Origin: Kocuria atrinae C3-8
GTDB lineage: Bacteria > Actinomycetota > Actinomycetes > Actinomycetales > Micrococcaceae
DNA length: 32,126 nucleotides
Direction: 5' to 3'
Assembly: GCF_000286355.1 (NCBI RefSeq)
Contig: NZ_AJXN01000138.1
Coordinates: 1-32,126, forward strand
Within the stretch, counting starts at the first letter, position 1; the number at the start of each line of letters is the position of its first letter. A program made the translations under genes and the position numbers. The notes under the pieces are model-generated. The model saw only the letters and a list, made by a program, of their open reading frames with translations. It had not been told where the DNA came from and searched no databases. This document shows, one piece after another, positions 8,736 through 18,293 of the stretch.

Positions 8736-9741
8736 GCCGCTGATCAGCCGCTTTGACGCGCTGCTCTGCGACCTGGACGGCGTGGTCTATGCGGGTCCTG
8801 ATGCCATTGATGGTGGACCGGAATCACTGAACCGTGCCGTGGAGATGGGCGTTCCGGTGATGTACGTGACGAATAACGCGTCACGCCCACCGGCCGCCGT
8901 GGCTGAGCACATCTCGGAACTGGGCGCGCCGACTCGGGAAAGCAACGTGGCCAGCTCCGCTCAAGCTGCGGCCAAGCTGCTGGCCGGTCGACTCCCCGAG
9001 AAGGCCAAGGTGCTGATCACCGGTGCGCAGGCGCTCGCGGACGAAATCAGCGCGGTGGGCCTGACTCCGGTCTGGTCACAGTCGGAAGAGCCCGTCGCAG
9101 TGGTTCAGGGCTTCAACCCCAAGCTCGGGTGGGAACAGTTGGCCGAGGCTGCCTACACTTTGGCCGATGAATCGGTGCTGTGGTGCGCGACCAATACCGA
9201 CCTAACCATTCCCAAGGAACGTGGTATCGCGCCGGGTAATGGCACCCTGGTGGCGGCGGTGGCCGCGGCCACGGGGCGCGAGCCCATCGTTGCGGGCAAA
9301 CCCCAGGCGCCGGTGTTCCACGAGGCCGCCGATCGCGCGAAAAGCCAGCGCCCCGTGGTGGTGGGCGATCGCCTCGACACCGATATCCGTGGTGCCCACG
9401 CCGCAGGTATGGAAAGCATCGAAGTGTTCACGGGAGTGGACACTCCGGAAACCGTGTTGCGCACGTGCGATCAGGAACGACCGACGTATTTGCTGGGCAA
9501 CTTGCGGGAACTGTTCGAGGCATACCCCGATCCGCAGGTTTCCCGCGAGGACAACAGTGATCAAGAAGTGACCGCTACGTGCCGTGACGCCATTGCAGTT
9601 GCACGAGACAACGGTGTGCGGATCCAGGCCCCGGAAAACAGTCTGGACGGCTGGCGTGCCGCGTGCGCCGCATGGTGGGCGCTGCACCCGGACGCTGAAA
9701 CCCCGACCGATCCCGAAGTGACGTGGGAGGCGGCACGATGA
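8725..9741 (+). CDS. HAD-family phosphatase, NagD/Rv1692-like
   Basis: A 338-residue cytoplasmic phosphatase. Motif I is DLDGVVY (residues 16-22, with nucleophile D16 and acid/base D18), motif II is VTNNASR (48-54), the lysine motif lies in IVAGKPQAP, and motif IV is VVGDRLDTDIRGAHAAG. The C2-type cap between motifs II and III is characteristic of the NagD/PGP group. A C-terminal extension after the core resembles that of actinobacterial homologues. The mycobacterial counterpart Rv1692 acts as a glycerol-3-phosphate phosphatase, so a role in glycerophospholipid breakdown is plausible. ATG 8725 is chosen because the family start matches and it overlaps the previous stop. Its stop overlaps the next ATG (ATGA), indicating one operon. 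Confidence 0.88.
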   Translation: MTDEPLISRFDALLCDLDGVVYAGPDAIDGGPESLNRAVEMGVPVMYVTNNASRPPAAVAEHISELGAPTRESNVASSAQAAAKLLAGRLPEKAKVLITGAQALADEISAVGLTPVWSQSEEPVAVVQGFNPKLGWEQLAEAAYTLADESVLWCATNTDLTIPKERGIAPGNGTLVAAVAAATGREPIVAGKPQAPVFHEAADRAKSQRPVVVGDRLDTDIRGAHAAGMESIEVFTGVDTPETVLRTCDQERPTYLLGNLRELFEAYPDPQVSREDNSDQEVTATCRDAIAVARDNGVRIQAPENSLDGWRAACAAWWALHPDAETPTDPEVTWEAAR

Positions 9742-10028
9742 GCGAGCAGTTCCCGAATGACAGCTGGGACGCCCCCGACAGCAACGCTCCGGACCTCGAT
9801 GCCCAGGAGTTCGACGTCGTGGATGACGATGCTGCCTACCGTGCAGACTCTGATCCGGTGCCCGTCACCGGGCTGGATTCCGTGGACCGGGTGCTCGCCA
9901 AGGAAGCAGCGGTGAGCGAGCTGCCGGTCAACGAACGTGCTGCGGCGTATCAGGAACTCCACGCTGAGTTGGAAGCGATCCTGAACCAACAGCCCGGTTC
10001 CCTCCCCACTGGACTCACGGGCCAGTGA
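9738..10028 (+). CDS. Conserved small acidic protein between HAD phosphatase and tlyA (Rv1693-like)
   Basis: A 96-residue acidic protein with no recognised domain. The N-terminal half is disordered and Asp-rich (PNDSWDAPDSNAPDLDAQEFDVVDDDA). The C-terminal half has a predicted helix (DSVDRVLAKEAAVSELPVNERAAAYQELHAELEAILNQ). The ATG at 9738 overlaps the phosphatase stop as ATGA and has GGAGG seven bases upstream; its own stop overlaps the tlyA GTG as GTGA. A short ORF at this position is a regular feature of the actinobacterial tlyA cluster, which argues it is a real gene. Function unknown; coupling to tlyA suggests co-expression rather than a known partnership. Confidence 0.75.
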   Translation: MSEQFPNDSWDAPDSNAPDLDAQEFDVVDDDAAYRADSDPVPVTGLDSVDRVLAKEAAVSELPVNERAAAYQELHAELEAILNQQPGSLPTGLTGQ

Positions 10029-10792
10029 ACCAGCGCCTGGACCAAGCCCTGACCACACGAGGGCTCGCCCGGTCCCGGACGCTTGCGGCGTCCTGGATCC
10101 GGGACGGACGCGTCAGCGTGAACGGCTCGCCTTCCACCAAGCCGTCCCTCAAGGTGACTGACGAGGACCAGCTGGAGGTGGCGGCGTCGGCGGCGGACGA
10201 GTACGTCAGCCGAGCGGGGCACAAACTGGCCGGCGCGCTGGATACCTTCACCGAGATCGACCCGTCAGGACTACGGTGCCTGGACGCCGGGGCGTCCACC
10301 GGTGGATTCACTGATGTCTTGCTGCGCCGCGGCGCGCGCGAAGTGGTCGCGGTGGACGTGGGCCACGATCAACTGGTGGCCGAGCTGCGCAACGATGAGC
10401 GCGTGCGCGTGTTCGAGGGTCTCAACGTGCGCTACATGTCCCCGGAAGACATCGGTGGGCCGGCGGACCTGACCGTGTGCGACTTGTCGTTCATCTCGCT
10501 CACCCTGGTGACGGATGCGCTCGGGCGTGCCACCAAGGACGGAGGAGACGTGCTGTTCATGGTCAAACCGCAGTTCGAAGTGGGCGTGCACAACCTCTCG
10601 CGCACCGGGGTGGTGACCTCCGAACGGGAACGACGCCGCGCCGTGGACGGCGTGATCGCGGCCGCCGAAAAGGCCGGCCTCGAAGTGAATGGCAGGGTGG
10701 AAAGCCCCCTGCCGGGCCAAGACGGTAACGTGGAGTTCTTCGTCTGGTGCCGTAAGCGAAGCACCGTTCAGCGAGTCGGATCGCTCGCGTAG
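10025..10792 (+). CDS. tlyA: TlyA, S4-domain rRNA 2'-O-methyltransferase
   Basis: An intact 255-residue protein. Residues 1-60 are an S4 RNA-binding domain (RLDQALTTRGLARSRTLA; WIRDGRVSVNG). SRAGHKL (62-68) leads into an FtsJ/RrmJ-type Rossmann methyltransferase with the S-adenosylmethionine motif DAGASTGGFTD (87-97), DVGHDQL (111-117), VCDLSFIS with D153, and MVKPQFE with K181. Family members 2'-O-methylate C1409 of 16S and C1920 of 23S rRNA and thereby allow capreomycin/viomycin binding. The GTG start overlaps the previous stop and NAD kinase follows 55 bases later. The old hemolysin label for the family is not supported by these motifs. Confidence 0.95.
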   Translation: MNQRLDQALTTRGLARSRTLAASWIRDGRVSVNGSPSTKPSLKVTDEDQLEVAASAADEYVSRAGHKLAGALDTFTEIDPSGLRCLDAGASTGGFTDVLLRRGAREVVAVDVGHDQLVAELRNDERVRVFEGLNVRYMSPEDIGGPADLTVCDLSFISLTLVTDALGRATKDGGDVLFMVKPQFEVGVHNLSRTGVVTSERERRRAVDGVIAAAEKAGLEVNGRVESPLPGQDGNVEFFVWCRKRSTVQRVGSLA

Positions 10793-10847
10793 TCTTAGCA
10801 AAGTCCGTTCGACCGCAGACCGAATCGCAGGAGGATGACCCGAACAC

Positions 10848-11952
10848 GTGAGCCGGAAAATCTTGGTCATGACACACACGGCAGGCGTGACGCCAAGGAC
10901 GCCGCCCGTCAGTCCTGCGCGCAATTGCACGACGCCGGGCTGACTCCTGTGCTGTCCCGCCGAGATCTGGAAGCGTTGCAAGCGGATGGCCAGTCCATGG
11001 CTCCCGTGGAGATCGTCGAAGAAGACGTGGCTCTGCGGGACATCGAACTGGTCATGGTGCTCGGCGGCGACGGCTCCATCTTGCGTGCAGCTGAAGTGGT
11101 CCGCGGCGTGGACACCCCGCTGTTGGGCGTGAACCTGGGGCACGTGGGGTTCCTGGCCGAATCCGAACGCTCCGGTCTCACCGAGACCGTCGAGGCGATC
11201 GTGGACGGCCGGTACACCGTGGAACGCCGCATGGCGCTGGACGTGACCGTGTGGGAGAACCAGAAGAAAGTCCTCCACACCTGGGCACTCAACGAGGCCT
11301 CGGTCGAAAAGGGCAACCGCGAAAAAATGGTGGAAGTGGTCATCGAGGTGGATCGCCGCCCGCTGTCCACGTTCGGTTGTGATGGTGTGGTCATGGCGAC
11401 CCCCACCGGTTCCACCGCCTACGCCTTCTCCGCGGGCGGACCCGTGGTGTGGCCGGAGGTCGAGGCGCTGCTCATGGTCCCGCTCTCGGCGCACGCCTGT
11501 TCTCACGCCCGCTCGTGATTTCCCCGCGTTCCACCATGGCGGTGGAGGTGCTGACTCGCACCGACGCGCGCGGCGTGCTGTGGTGCGACGGTCGCAGGAC
11601 CGCAGATCTGCCGCCCGGCTGCCGCATCGAGGTGCGCCGCTCGGACAAGCCAGTCAACTTGGCGCGCATGCACGCCACTCCGTTCTCGGAACGTCTCGTC
11701 AAGAAGTTCGAACTGCCCACCGCCGGTTGGCGCGGCCCACTGCCCAGCGAGCAGCTGGAGGCCAAGACCACGGCACTGCCCATGGTGGAACCCAAGCACA
11801 ACGTGGTCTCCGAAGAACACGGATTCCCCAAGCTCAGTGTGGGGCGGGAGATTCCGTACGATCCTATTTCTGCTCGCGACAGCGACAGTGCGCGGCACAT
11901 CCTCGACCAATCCCCGGACCGATCCTCGTCAGGTGAGAACCCGAGCCAATGA
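10848..11952 (+). CDS. nadK: NAD kinase (two frame breaks)
   Basis: Restored length is about 368 residues. The enzyme phosphorylates NAD to NADP. The signature motifs are present: VLGGDGSILRAAE (nucleotide binding, GGDG), LLGVNLGHVGFLAE, LNEASVEK and GVVMATPTGSTAY. The start is GTG 10848 (VSRKILVMTHTG), with AGGAGG 13 bases upstream. The frame breaks at about 10879-10882, where MTHT must pass into GRRDAKDAARQ, and again at about 11494-11497, where VPLSAHA passes into LFSRPLVISPRSTMAVEV; both fit one lost G or C. The C-terminal tail after about residue 320 is polar and variable. The stop overlaps the recN ATG (ATGA). NAD kinase is generally indispensable, so true inactivation is unlikely. Confidence 0.88.
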
Positions 11953-13656
11953 TCGAAGAAATTCACATCCATGACCTGGGTGTCATCACGGATGCCGTGC
12001 TGCCCCTGGGACCCGGACTCTCCATCCTGTCCGGTGAGACCGGTGCCGGTAAGACCATGGTGGTCACCGCCCTCGGCATGCTCCTGGGCAACCGTGCGGA
12101 CGCGGGCGCGGTGCGTTCCGGAAGTGGCAAGGCCCTGGCCGAGGCGACCGTCATGGTGCCGGCCACGCACGGCGCGGTTGAGCTCGTGGAGGAGGCGGGC
12201 GGCGTCGTCGACGTCGAAACCGTGAACGGCCGGGACGAGGCGCAGATCCTGTTGTCCCGAACCGTTTCCGCTGAGGGTCGGAGCCGCGCGCACGTGGGCG
12301 GACGTTCGGCGCCGTGGGAACTGGGCGCGTGGGGGAGACCTGGTGGCCGTGCACGGTCAGTCCGATCAACTGCGGCTGAAGTCCGCGGTGGCTCAGCGCA
12401 AGGCTCTGGACGAGTATGCGGGGGCGCCACTGGCCAAGGAACTGGCCGAGTACCGCGAGAAGCTGGCCCGCTATCGGACCATCGTGGCAACCCTGCGCGA
12501 GATCAAAGAGAACATGCGCGAGCGAGCTCTGGAGGCCCAGAGCCTGACCACCGCGCTCGAAGAAATCGATGCGGTGGAGCCGATCTCCGGTGAGGACGTT
12601 CAACTGGACGCCGAGAGCGAAAAGCTCACCAACCTCGAGGCATTGCGTTCGGCGGCCGTGACCGCGCAGGCCGCGTTGAGCGGAACGGACGCGGACGACG
12701 AGCCCACCGCCAATGCCGTGGCTTTGCTGTCCCATGCTCAGCAAGCACTCGACCATGAGTCGGATTCGGATGCAGATCTGGCCGAGTTGGCCACGCGGGT
12801 GCGTGAACTCACGGTGGTCGCCGCCGACGTCGCCGCGGACCTGTCCGGGTACGCGAGCGGTCTCGACGAGGACGGCCCCGCGCGGTTGGCTCAGGTGGAG
12901 CAGCGCCGTAACGCGCTGCGGACCCTCACACGCAAGTACGGGACCACGATCGACGAGGTCATCGAATGGGCGGACACCGCCCGCGGTAGGCTCTCCGACC
13001 TGGTGGACGACCCGCAACGCGACGAAGAACTGCGCTCCGAGGCCCACGCCCTGCACCAGGAATTGCTCGAGCGCTCGCAGACCATGCTGGAGCTCCGACG
13101 CAAGACCGCCGAGAAGCTGTCCCAGGCCGTGAGCAAGGAATTGACCGCTCTGGCCATGCCCAACGCGTCGCTGGTGGTATCGGTGGAACCCACCGAACAG
13201 TTCACCGAACACGGTCGCGACGAGATCGAGTTCATGCTGGCACCCCACCCGGATGCCAAGCCCCGGCCGCTGGGCAAGGGCGCCTCCGGTGGTGAACTCT
13301 CCCGCATCATGCTGTCCCTGGAAGTCGTGCTGTCCGAAGTGGACCCGGTGCCGACCTTCGTCTTCGACGAGGTGGACTCCGGCGTGGGCGGTAAGGCCGC
13401 GGTGGAAATTGGTCGGCGCCTCAAGATGCTGGCCAAGAACGTTCAGGTGCTCGTGGTGACGCACCTGCCGCAGGTCGCCGCCTTCGCGGACCACCACGTG
13501 CTGGTGACCAAATCTTCGGATTCCACGGTTTCGGACGTGAGAGTGCTCACGGACGAGGAACGTGTGGTGGAATTGGCCCGCATGCTCGCGGGCCACGAAA
13601 ACTCTGAAGCGGCGCGGGAACACGCCCGCGAGCTCTTGCGGGACGCAACCGCATGA
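11949..13656 (+). CDS. recN: DNA repair ATPase RecN (two close frame breaks)
   Basis: Restored length is about 569 residues, normal for RecN, an SMC-like ATPase of double-strand break repair. The N-terminal Walker A is GETGAGKTMV; AHVGGRSAP and VAVHGQSDQLRLKS follow. A central coiled coil occupies roughly residues 150-400. The signature GASGGELSRIMLSLE, Walker B FVFDEVDSGVGG and a C-terminal VLVVTHLPQVAAFADHH complete the split ATPase head. Between 12312 and 12338 the frame changes twice by one missing base each (after SAP, and between GE and DLVAVHG), for a net apparent +1. ATG 11949 overlaps the NAD kinase stop. Mycobacteria have two genes between recN and pyrG that are absent here. Confidence 0.9.
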
Positions 13657-13691
13657 CACAACTGCCCCTCAACTCAACGCAACTGGAATGG

Positions 13692-13708
13692 TAGGCTGAA
13701 ATTCCGTG
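13692..13708 (+). promoter_or_regulatory. Possible promoter giving a leaderless pyrG transcript
   Basis: TAGGCT at 13692-13697 resembles a -10 box and lies eight bases before GTG 13706, so transcription would begin at or next to the start codon. No Shine-Dalgarno sequence precedes this start, and leaderless messages are common in Actinobacteria. No clear -35 element is visible. Confidence 0.35.
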
Positions 13709-15399
13709 GTGAACGCTCAGAACGCCGCCCCCGAGGCAGGCACGCAGAACAACGGCAGAGTTACTCGACAGATCTTCGTCACGGGTGGTGTAGCTTCCTC
13801 TCTTGGCAAGGGCCTGACGGCCTCGTCACTGGGCATGTTGCTCCGCTCTCGCGGACTCTCGGTGACCATGCAGAAGCTGGATCCGTACCTCAACGTTGAT
13901 CCCGGAACCATGAACCCGTTCCAGCACGGCGAAGTCTTCGTCACCGACGACGGCGCAGAAACCGACCTGGACATCGGTCACTACGAGCGCTTCCTGGACG
14001 AGAACCTGGACGCCTCCGCCAACGTGACCACGGGTCAGGTGTACTCCACCGTGATCGCCAAGGAACGCCGCGGCGAATACTTGGGCGACACGGTTCAGGT
14101 CATCCCGCACATCACGAACGAGATCAAGCGCCGCATGCGCCGCCGTTCGGAGGACCAGGACGCCCCGGACATCATCATCACCGAGATCGGTGGCACCGTG
14201 GGTGACATCGAATCCCAGCCCTTCATCGAGGCGGCCCGCCAGGTGCGCCAGGATGTGGGCCGCAACAACGTGTTCTACTTGCACGTTTCCCTGATCCCGT
14301 TCATCGGCCCGTCCGGTGAGCTCAAGACCAAGCCGACCCAGCACTCCGTGGCCACGCTGCGCGGTCTGGGCATACAGCCGGACGCACTGGTGCTGCGTTG
14401 CGACCGTGAGGTTCCGGACGGCATGCTCCGCAAGGTTGGCGGCGCGTGCGACGTTGACCTGGACGCCGTGATCTCGTGTGCCGATGCCCCGAGCATCTAC
14501 GACATTCCCACCACCCTGCACAACCAGGGTCTGGACACCTACATCCTGGACTACCTGGGTCTGTCCTACGGCGATGCCGATCTGACGCAGTGGTCCCACC
14601 TGCTCGAGGCCGTGCACCAGCCGGAGCACCACGTGAACGTGGCGCTCGTGGGCAAGTACATCGATCTCCCGGACGCTTACCTGTCCGTCTCCGAGGCACT
14701 GCGCGCCGGTGGTTTCGCCAACGACTCCCGCGTGCACATCAAGTGGGTTGCCTCCGACCTGTGCGACACCCCGGAGGGTGCGCAGCGCGAACTCGGTGAC
14801 GTGGATGCGATCTGCGTCCCCGGTGGTTTCGGTATCCGCGGACTGGAAGGCAAGCTGGGCGCGCTCAAGTGGGCCCGCGAGAACCAGGTTCCGGTCCTGG
14901 GCCTGTGCCTGGGTCTGCAGTGCATGGTCATGGAATTCGCGCGCAACGTGGTGGGCCTGCCCAACGCGTCCTCGACGGAATTCGATCCCGAGACCGACAC
15001 CCCGGTCATCGCCACCATGGAAGAGCAGAAGCAGTTCGTTGAGGGCGCCGGCGATCTGGGCGGCACCATGCGCCTGGGCTCCTACCCGGCCAAGCTTGCC
15101 GAGGGCTCCGTAGTCGCCGAGACCTACGGCAGCCTGGAAGTGTCCGAGCGCCACCGTCACCGTTACGAGGTCAACAACGCTTACCGTGACGCATTGACCC
15201 AGGGCGGCCTGGTGATGTCCGGAACGTCCCCGGACGGCCAGCTCGTCGAGTTCGTGGAGCTGCCCCGCAGCGAGCACCCGTACTACGTGGCCACTCAGGC
15301 TCACCCGGAGTACGCTCCCGCCCGACGCGCCCGCACCCGCTGTTCGACGGCCTGATCAAGGCTGCACTGTCCCGCCGCGAGGCACTGGGCAGCAAGTAA
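13706..15399 (+). CDS. pyrG: CTP synthase (frame break near the C-terminus)
   Basis: Restored length is about 564 residues. PyrG aminates UTP to CTP with glutamine and ATP in the cytoplasm. The synthetase domain starts with [22 protein letters not shown] and contains [22 protein letters not shown] and [15 protein letters not shown]. The glutaminase domain carries VPGGFGIRG, the nucleophile in LGLCLGLQC, and the HPEY of the catalytic triad. At about 15316-15323 the frame slips by one missing base. Without it the protein ends early; with it the normal end [17 protein letters not shown] is restored, stopping at TAA 15397. GTG 13706 or 13709 is the start, with no ribosome-binding site seen. Confidence 0.95.
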
Positions 15400-15439
15400 G
15401 GGCAACGGACAGTACGTCACCGAGCAACCGGAGGTTCGC

Positions 15440-16093
15440 ATGGAACTCTCGCGCGTGAGCCGAGCAGACCTGAAAGACACGGTGGATCCCCACACGGTGG
15501 AGGCATCGGACACCGTGTACGAGGGATTCATCTGGGACGTTCAGCGCGACGAGTTCCGCATGGGTGATGAAGACTCGACCCTGAAACGAGACTTCATCAC
15601 CCACCCCGGGGCGGTGTCCATCGTGGCCCTGGACGAGCAGGACCGGGTTCTGCTCATCAACCAGTACCGCCACCCCGTGGGCATGCGCATGTGGGAAATC
15701 CCCGCCGGACTGCTCGATGTGGACGGGGAACCGCCGCATACAGCAGCTCAGCGGGAACTGGCCGAAGAAGCCGACATGACCGCGGACGACTGGCACGTGC
15801 TCGTGGACTTCCACAACTCACCCGGTTCGTCCTCGGAGGCCAATCGGATTTTCTTGGCCCGTGGCCTGCACGAGGTTCCGGAGGCAGACCGGCACGAGCG
15901 TGACGGTGAAGAGGCGGAGATTATCGTCCGGTTCGCCGATCTCGACGATGCTGTGGCCGCCACTCTTTCCGGCCAGATCAATTCGCCCGCCGCCGTCCTC
16001 GGCATTCTGGCCGCGCATGCGGCACGCGCTGAAGGCTGGACGTCGCTGCGTCCGGTGGACAGCCCCTGGCCGGGTCACCCGACCTTCCGGTGA
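15440..16093 (+). CDS. NUDIX hydrolase, ADP-ribose pyrophosphatase type (Rv1700-like)
   Basis: An intact 217-residue protein. The Nudix box reads [19 protein letters not shown] then AEEADM; it has one extra residue in the first spacer and Asp in place of the last glycine, as in other actinobacterial members. Upstream elements [23 protein letters not shown] and WEIPAG match ADP-ribose pyrophosphatases, which split ADP-ribose to AMP and ribose-5-phosphate. GGAGG lies five bases before ATG 15440. It sits 40 bases after pyrG and its stop overlaps the xerD GTG (GTGA), the order seen in mycobacteria. Specificity for other nucleotide sugars cannot be excluded. Confidence 0.9.
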   Translation: MELSRVSRADLKDTVDPHTVEASDTVYEGFIWDVQRDEFRMGDEDSTLKRDFITHPGAVSIVALDEQDRVLLINQYRHPVGMRMWEIPAGLLDVDGEPPHTAAQRELAEEADMTADDWHVLVDFHNSPGSSSEANRIFLARGLHEVPEADRHERDGEEAEIIVRFADLDDAVAATLSGQINSPAAVLGILAAHAARAEGWTSLRPVDSPWPGHPTFR

Positions 16094-17055
16094 CCGATTC
16101 CTCCGTTCCGTCCGGCCTGGAACGCGCCGTTCATCGATACCTCGATCATCTGACCGTGGAGCGGGGACTGGCCGCGAACACGCTGGCCGCCTATCGCCGG
16201 GACCTCACCCGGTATCTCGAATTCCTGACCGGGCCCACCACAGTTCCTGACGGTGGCACGGTGTCCGGACCGTCCGAGATCTCGACCGAGCACGTCCGCG
16301 CTTCGTGCGGTTGCTGCACGAAGTTCGCCGGACCATCCCGCCCTGAGTACACGCAGCACAGCCCGCGTCCTGGCTGCCGTCCGTGGCGCCCACGCGTTCT
16401 GGGTCGCGGAAGGCCTGTGCCCCGTGGACGTCGCGTCACGCGTCAGCCCGCCGACGCCGCCGCAACGCCTTCCCAAGGCCATCAGCCTGGACAGCGTGGA
16501 AAAGATTCTCGCGGCCCCCGATCCCGAGTCACCGGCGGGGCTGCGCGCGCGAGCGTTCCTGGAGCTGTTGTACGCGACGGCGCGCGCATCTCGGAAGCAG
16601 TCGCCCTGGACGTGGACGATCTGGCGGGGCTCCAGGACCCGGAATTGTCCTTCGTGCGGTTGTTGGGCAAGGGCAATAAACAACGCATGGTTCCGGTGGG
16701 TTCGTATGCGAAGAAGGCACTGGATCAGTACCTGGTGCGCGCGCGACCGGAGTTGTCCCGGCACGGCAAGGGAACACCCGCGGTGTTCCTCAACGCCAGG
16801 GGAGGCCGGATTTCGCGCCAAACGGCGTGGACCATGGTCAAGGACGCCGCCGACCTCGCGAATCTCAGCGAAGACGTCACCCCGCACACCCTGCGACACT
16901 CGTTCGCTACCCATTTACTGGAGGGCGGGGCGGATCTGCGAGTGGTCCAAGAACTCTTGGGGCACGCGTCCCTGGCTACCACCCAGATCTACACCAAGGT
17001 GTCCGTGGAATCCCTGCGGGAGGTCTACGCCACGGCGCACCCTCGCGCTCAATGA
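16090..17055 (+). CDS. xerD: Tyrosine recombinase XerD (three frame breaks)
   Basis: Restored length is about 322 residues. XerD with XerC resolves chromosome dimers at dif. The N-terminal SAM-like domain is [30 protein letters not shown]. The catalytic domain has Arg I in [15 protein letters not shown], then [12 protein letters not shown], HxxR in [26 protein letters not shown] and the tyrosine in QIYTKVS. The frame is interrupted at about 16299-16302 (before [13 protein letters not shown]), about 16338-16343 (before [14 protein letters not shown]) and about 16576-16581 (before GARISEAV), each fitting one missing base. GTG 16090 overlaps the NUDIX stop. Three breaks in under 300 bases make this the worst-affected gene. 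Confidence 0.9.
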   Translation: MTDSSVPSGLERAVHRYLDHLTVERGLAANTLAAYRRDLTRYLEFLTGPTTVPDGGTVSGPSEISTEHVRASCGCCTKFAGPSRPEYTQHSPRPGCRPWRPRVLGRGRPVPRGRRVTRQPADAAATPSQGHQPGQRGKDSRGPRSRVTGGAARASVPGAVVRDGARISEAVALDVDDLAGLQDPELSFVRLLGKGNKQRMVPVGSYAKKALDQYLVRARPELSRHGKGTPAVFLNARGGRISRQTAWTMVKDAADLANLSEDVTPHTLRHSFATHLLEGGADLRVVQELLGHASLATTQIYTKVSVESLREVYATAHPRAQ

Positions 17056-17154
17056 CATGCCCGGCGCCTGGTGTCCCGTGTCACCTGGCGATTTGTGCTG
17101 AAATTTAAACTCGATTTCGGGTTCCTGATGCCACGCCGGGGCTACCCTGGGAGC

Positions 17155-18138
17155 ATGCCGCGTAAACAGCTTTCCCGAACGGTCCTTTTCTCCGCACTCC
17201 TGGCGTTGGTGTTCTCCATGCTGGGAACCGCTCCCGCCATGGCCGGGGCCGGTATCGACAACGAGTACCGTTCACTGGGCGGCTCCAGCGGCTGGTTGGG
17301 CAAAGCTACGTCGAATGAACGCTGCGGTCTTCGCGACGCCGGCTGCTACCGCCAGTACCAGGGCGGCACCATCCACTGGTCTCCGAGCACCGGTGCCCGT
17401 GCCCAGCGAGGCGGCATCCTCCAGCGCTGGCGGGTCGAAGGGTCCGAGCACGGCAACCTGGGTTACCCGAAGGTCCGCGAAACCTGCAGCGGCAACTCGT
17501 GCGTCGTCCACTATCAGCGCGGCACCATTCGCTGGACCAAGGGCAAGGGCACCACAGTCAGCCGAGACATCGACCGCGCCAACAGCTCGTCCGTGATCGT
17601 GAACAAGAAGCGGCCCCTCAACCCCCGGTCTTACGCGCCCGGGCCCCTGCGGAACGTGGGGAACGGAGTGCTGCTGCGCAGTGACGCCGCTGCGGCGTAC
17701 CAGCGGATGAGCCAGGCTGCGGCCAACCAGGGTGTGACCTTGGTGCCGAACAGCGGTTACCGCTCCTACTCCACCCAGAACAGCCTGTACTGGAACTACG
17801 TGGCCATGTACGGACAGGCCACCGCGGACACCATCTCCGCTCGCCCCGGATACTCGGAGCACCAGACCGGCCTGGCCATCGACGTGGGAGCACCCGGGGG
17901 AGTGTGCGGACTGCAGGCCTGCTTCGGCAACACGCCCCAGGGTCGTTGGGTGGCCGCCAACGGCCACAAGTACGGCTTCGTAGTGCGCTACCCCAACGGT
18001 TACACCGGGACTCACGGCTACGCCTACGAACCGTGGCACCTGCGCTACGTGGGAACGCCCACGTCCAACAGCTTGAAGAACAACGGCTACATCACCCTGG
18101 AGGGCTACCTGGGCCTGCCCAACGCACCTCGCTACTGA
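17155..18138 (+). CDS. Secreted LGFP-repeat D-alanyl-D-alanine carboxypeptidase (VanY type)
   Basis: An intact 327-residue exported protein. Residues 1-31 are a signal peptide (RKQLSRTVLFSALLALVF, cleavage near APAMAGA). Residues about 35-140 contain two LGFP-like repeats (YRSLGGSSGWLGKATSNE; GSEHGNLGYPKVRET), each with a YQxGTI(H/R)W strand, known to anchor or bind cell-wall polymers in Actinobacteria. Residues about 185-310 are the VanY peptidase with SGYRSYSTQ, the zinc motif SEHQTGLAIDVG, GFVVRYP and EPWHLRYVG. It should trim peptidoglycan stem peptides outside the membrane. ATG 17155 follows GGGAG; longer in-frame starts would displace the signal peptide. It is the first gene of the accessory block after xerD. 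Confidence 0.9.
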   Translation: MPRKQLSRTVLFSALLALVFSMLGTAPAMAGAGIDNEYRSLGGSSGWLGKATSNERCGLRDAGCYRQYQGGTIHWSPSTGARAQRGGILQRWRVEGSEHGNLGYPKVRETCSGNSCVVHYQRGTIRWTKGKGTTVSRDIDRANSSSVIVNKKRPLNPRSYAPGPLRNVGNGVLLRSDAAAAYQRMSQAAANQGVTLVPNSGYRSYSTQNSLYWNYVAMYGQATADTISARPGYSEHQTGLAIDVGAPGGVCGLQACFGNTPQGRWVAANGHKYGFVVRYPNGYTGTHGYAYEPWHLRYVGTPTSNSLKNNGYITLEGYLGLPNAPRY

Positions 18139-18179
18139 GTGAGGCAGCCGGCGCAGCCAAGCCAACCAGGCCAGTCACA

Positions 18180-18208
18180 CCAGTCAGGGCGCCAGCTCAC
18201 CTGACTGG
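18180..18208. repeat. Hairpin between convergent genes (upstream member of a pair)
   Basis: CCAGTCAGG (18180-18188) pairs perfectly with 18200-18208 across an 11-base loop. CCAGTCA also occurs just before the left arm. It precedes the stronger terminator at 18227 and may be a secondary termination or RNA-stabilising structure. Confidence 0.4.
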
Positions 18209-18226
18209 CTGTCACAACAGAGAAAC

Positions 18227-18265
18227 GTCCCCGGGACTCACGGTCATGGCGTGAATCCCGGGGAC
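18227..18265. terminator. Bidirectional terminator between VanY-type gene and prpC
   Basis: A 10-bp stem GTCCCCGGGA (18227-18236 with 18256-18265) is extended, after one mismatch, by five further pairs and closed by a seven-base loop. It lies between two convergent genes, 29 bases before the prpC stop, with TTCTGT following on the plus strand and TTTCTCT on the minus strand. Confidence 0.78.
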
Positions 18266-18293
18266 TTCTGTGTACCTGGGCGCGGATGAGCGC

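Noticed and set aside
10025-10792. Hemolysin annotation for tlyA
   Set aside because: The S4 plus FtsJ-type methyltransferase motifs support an rRNA 2'-O-methyltransferase.
13826-15304. Antisense frame of about 490 codons opposite pyrG, with similar ones opposite recN, nadK and prpE
   Set aside because: Long antisense frames are expected from third-position GC bias opposite real genes; none shows a recognisable domain or start signal.
16090-17055. XerD as the integrase of a mobile island carrying the prp/dct genes
   Set aside because: It is the housekeeping XerD in conserved context after NUDIX, and no attachment-site repeats were seen at the block edges.
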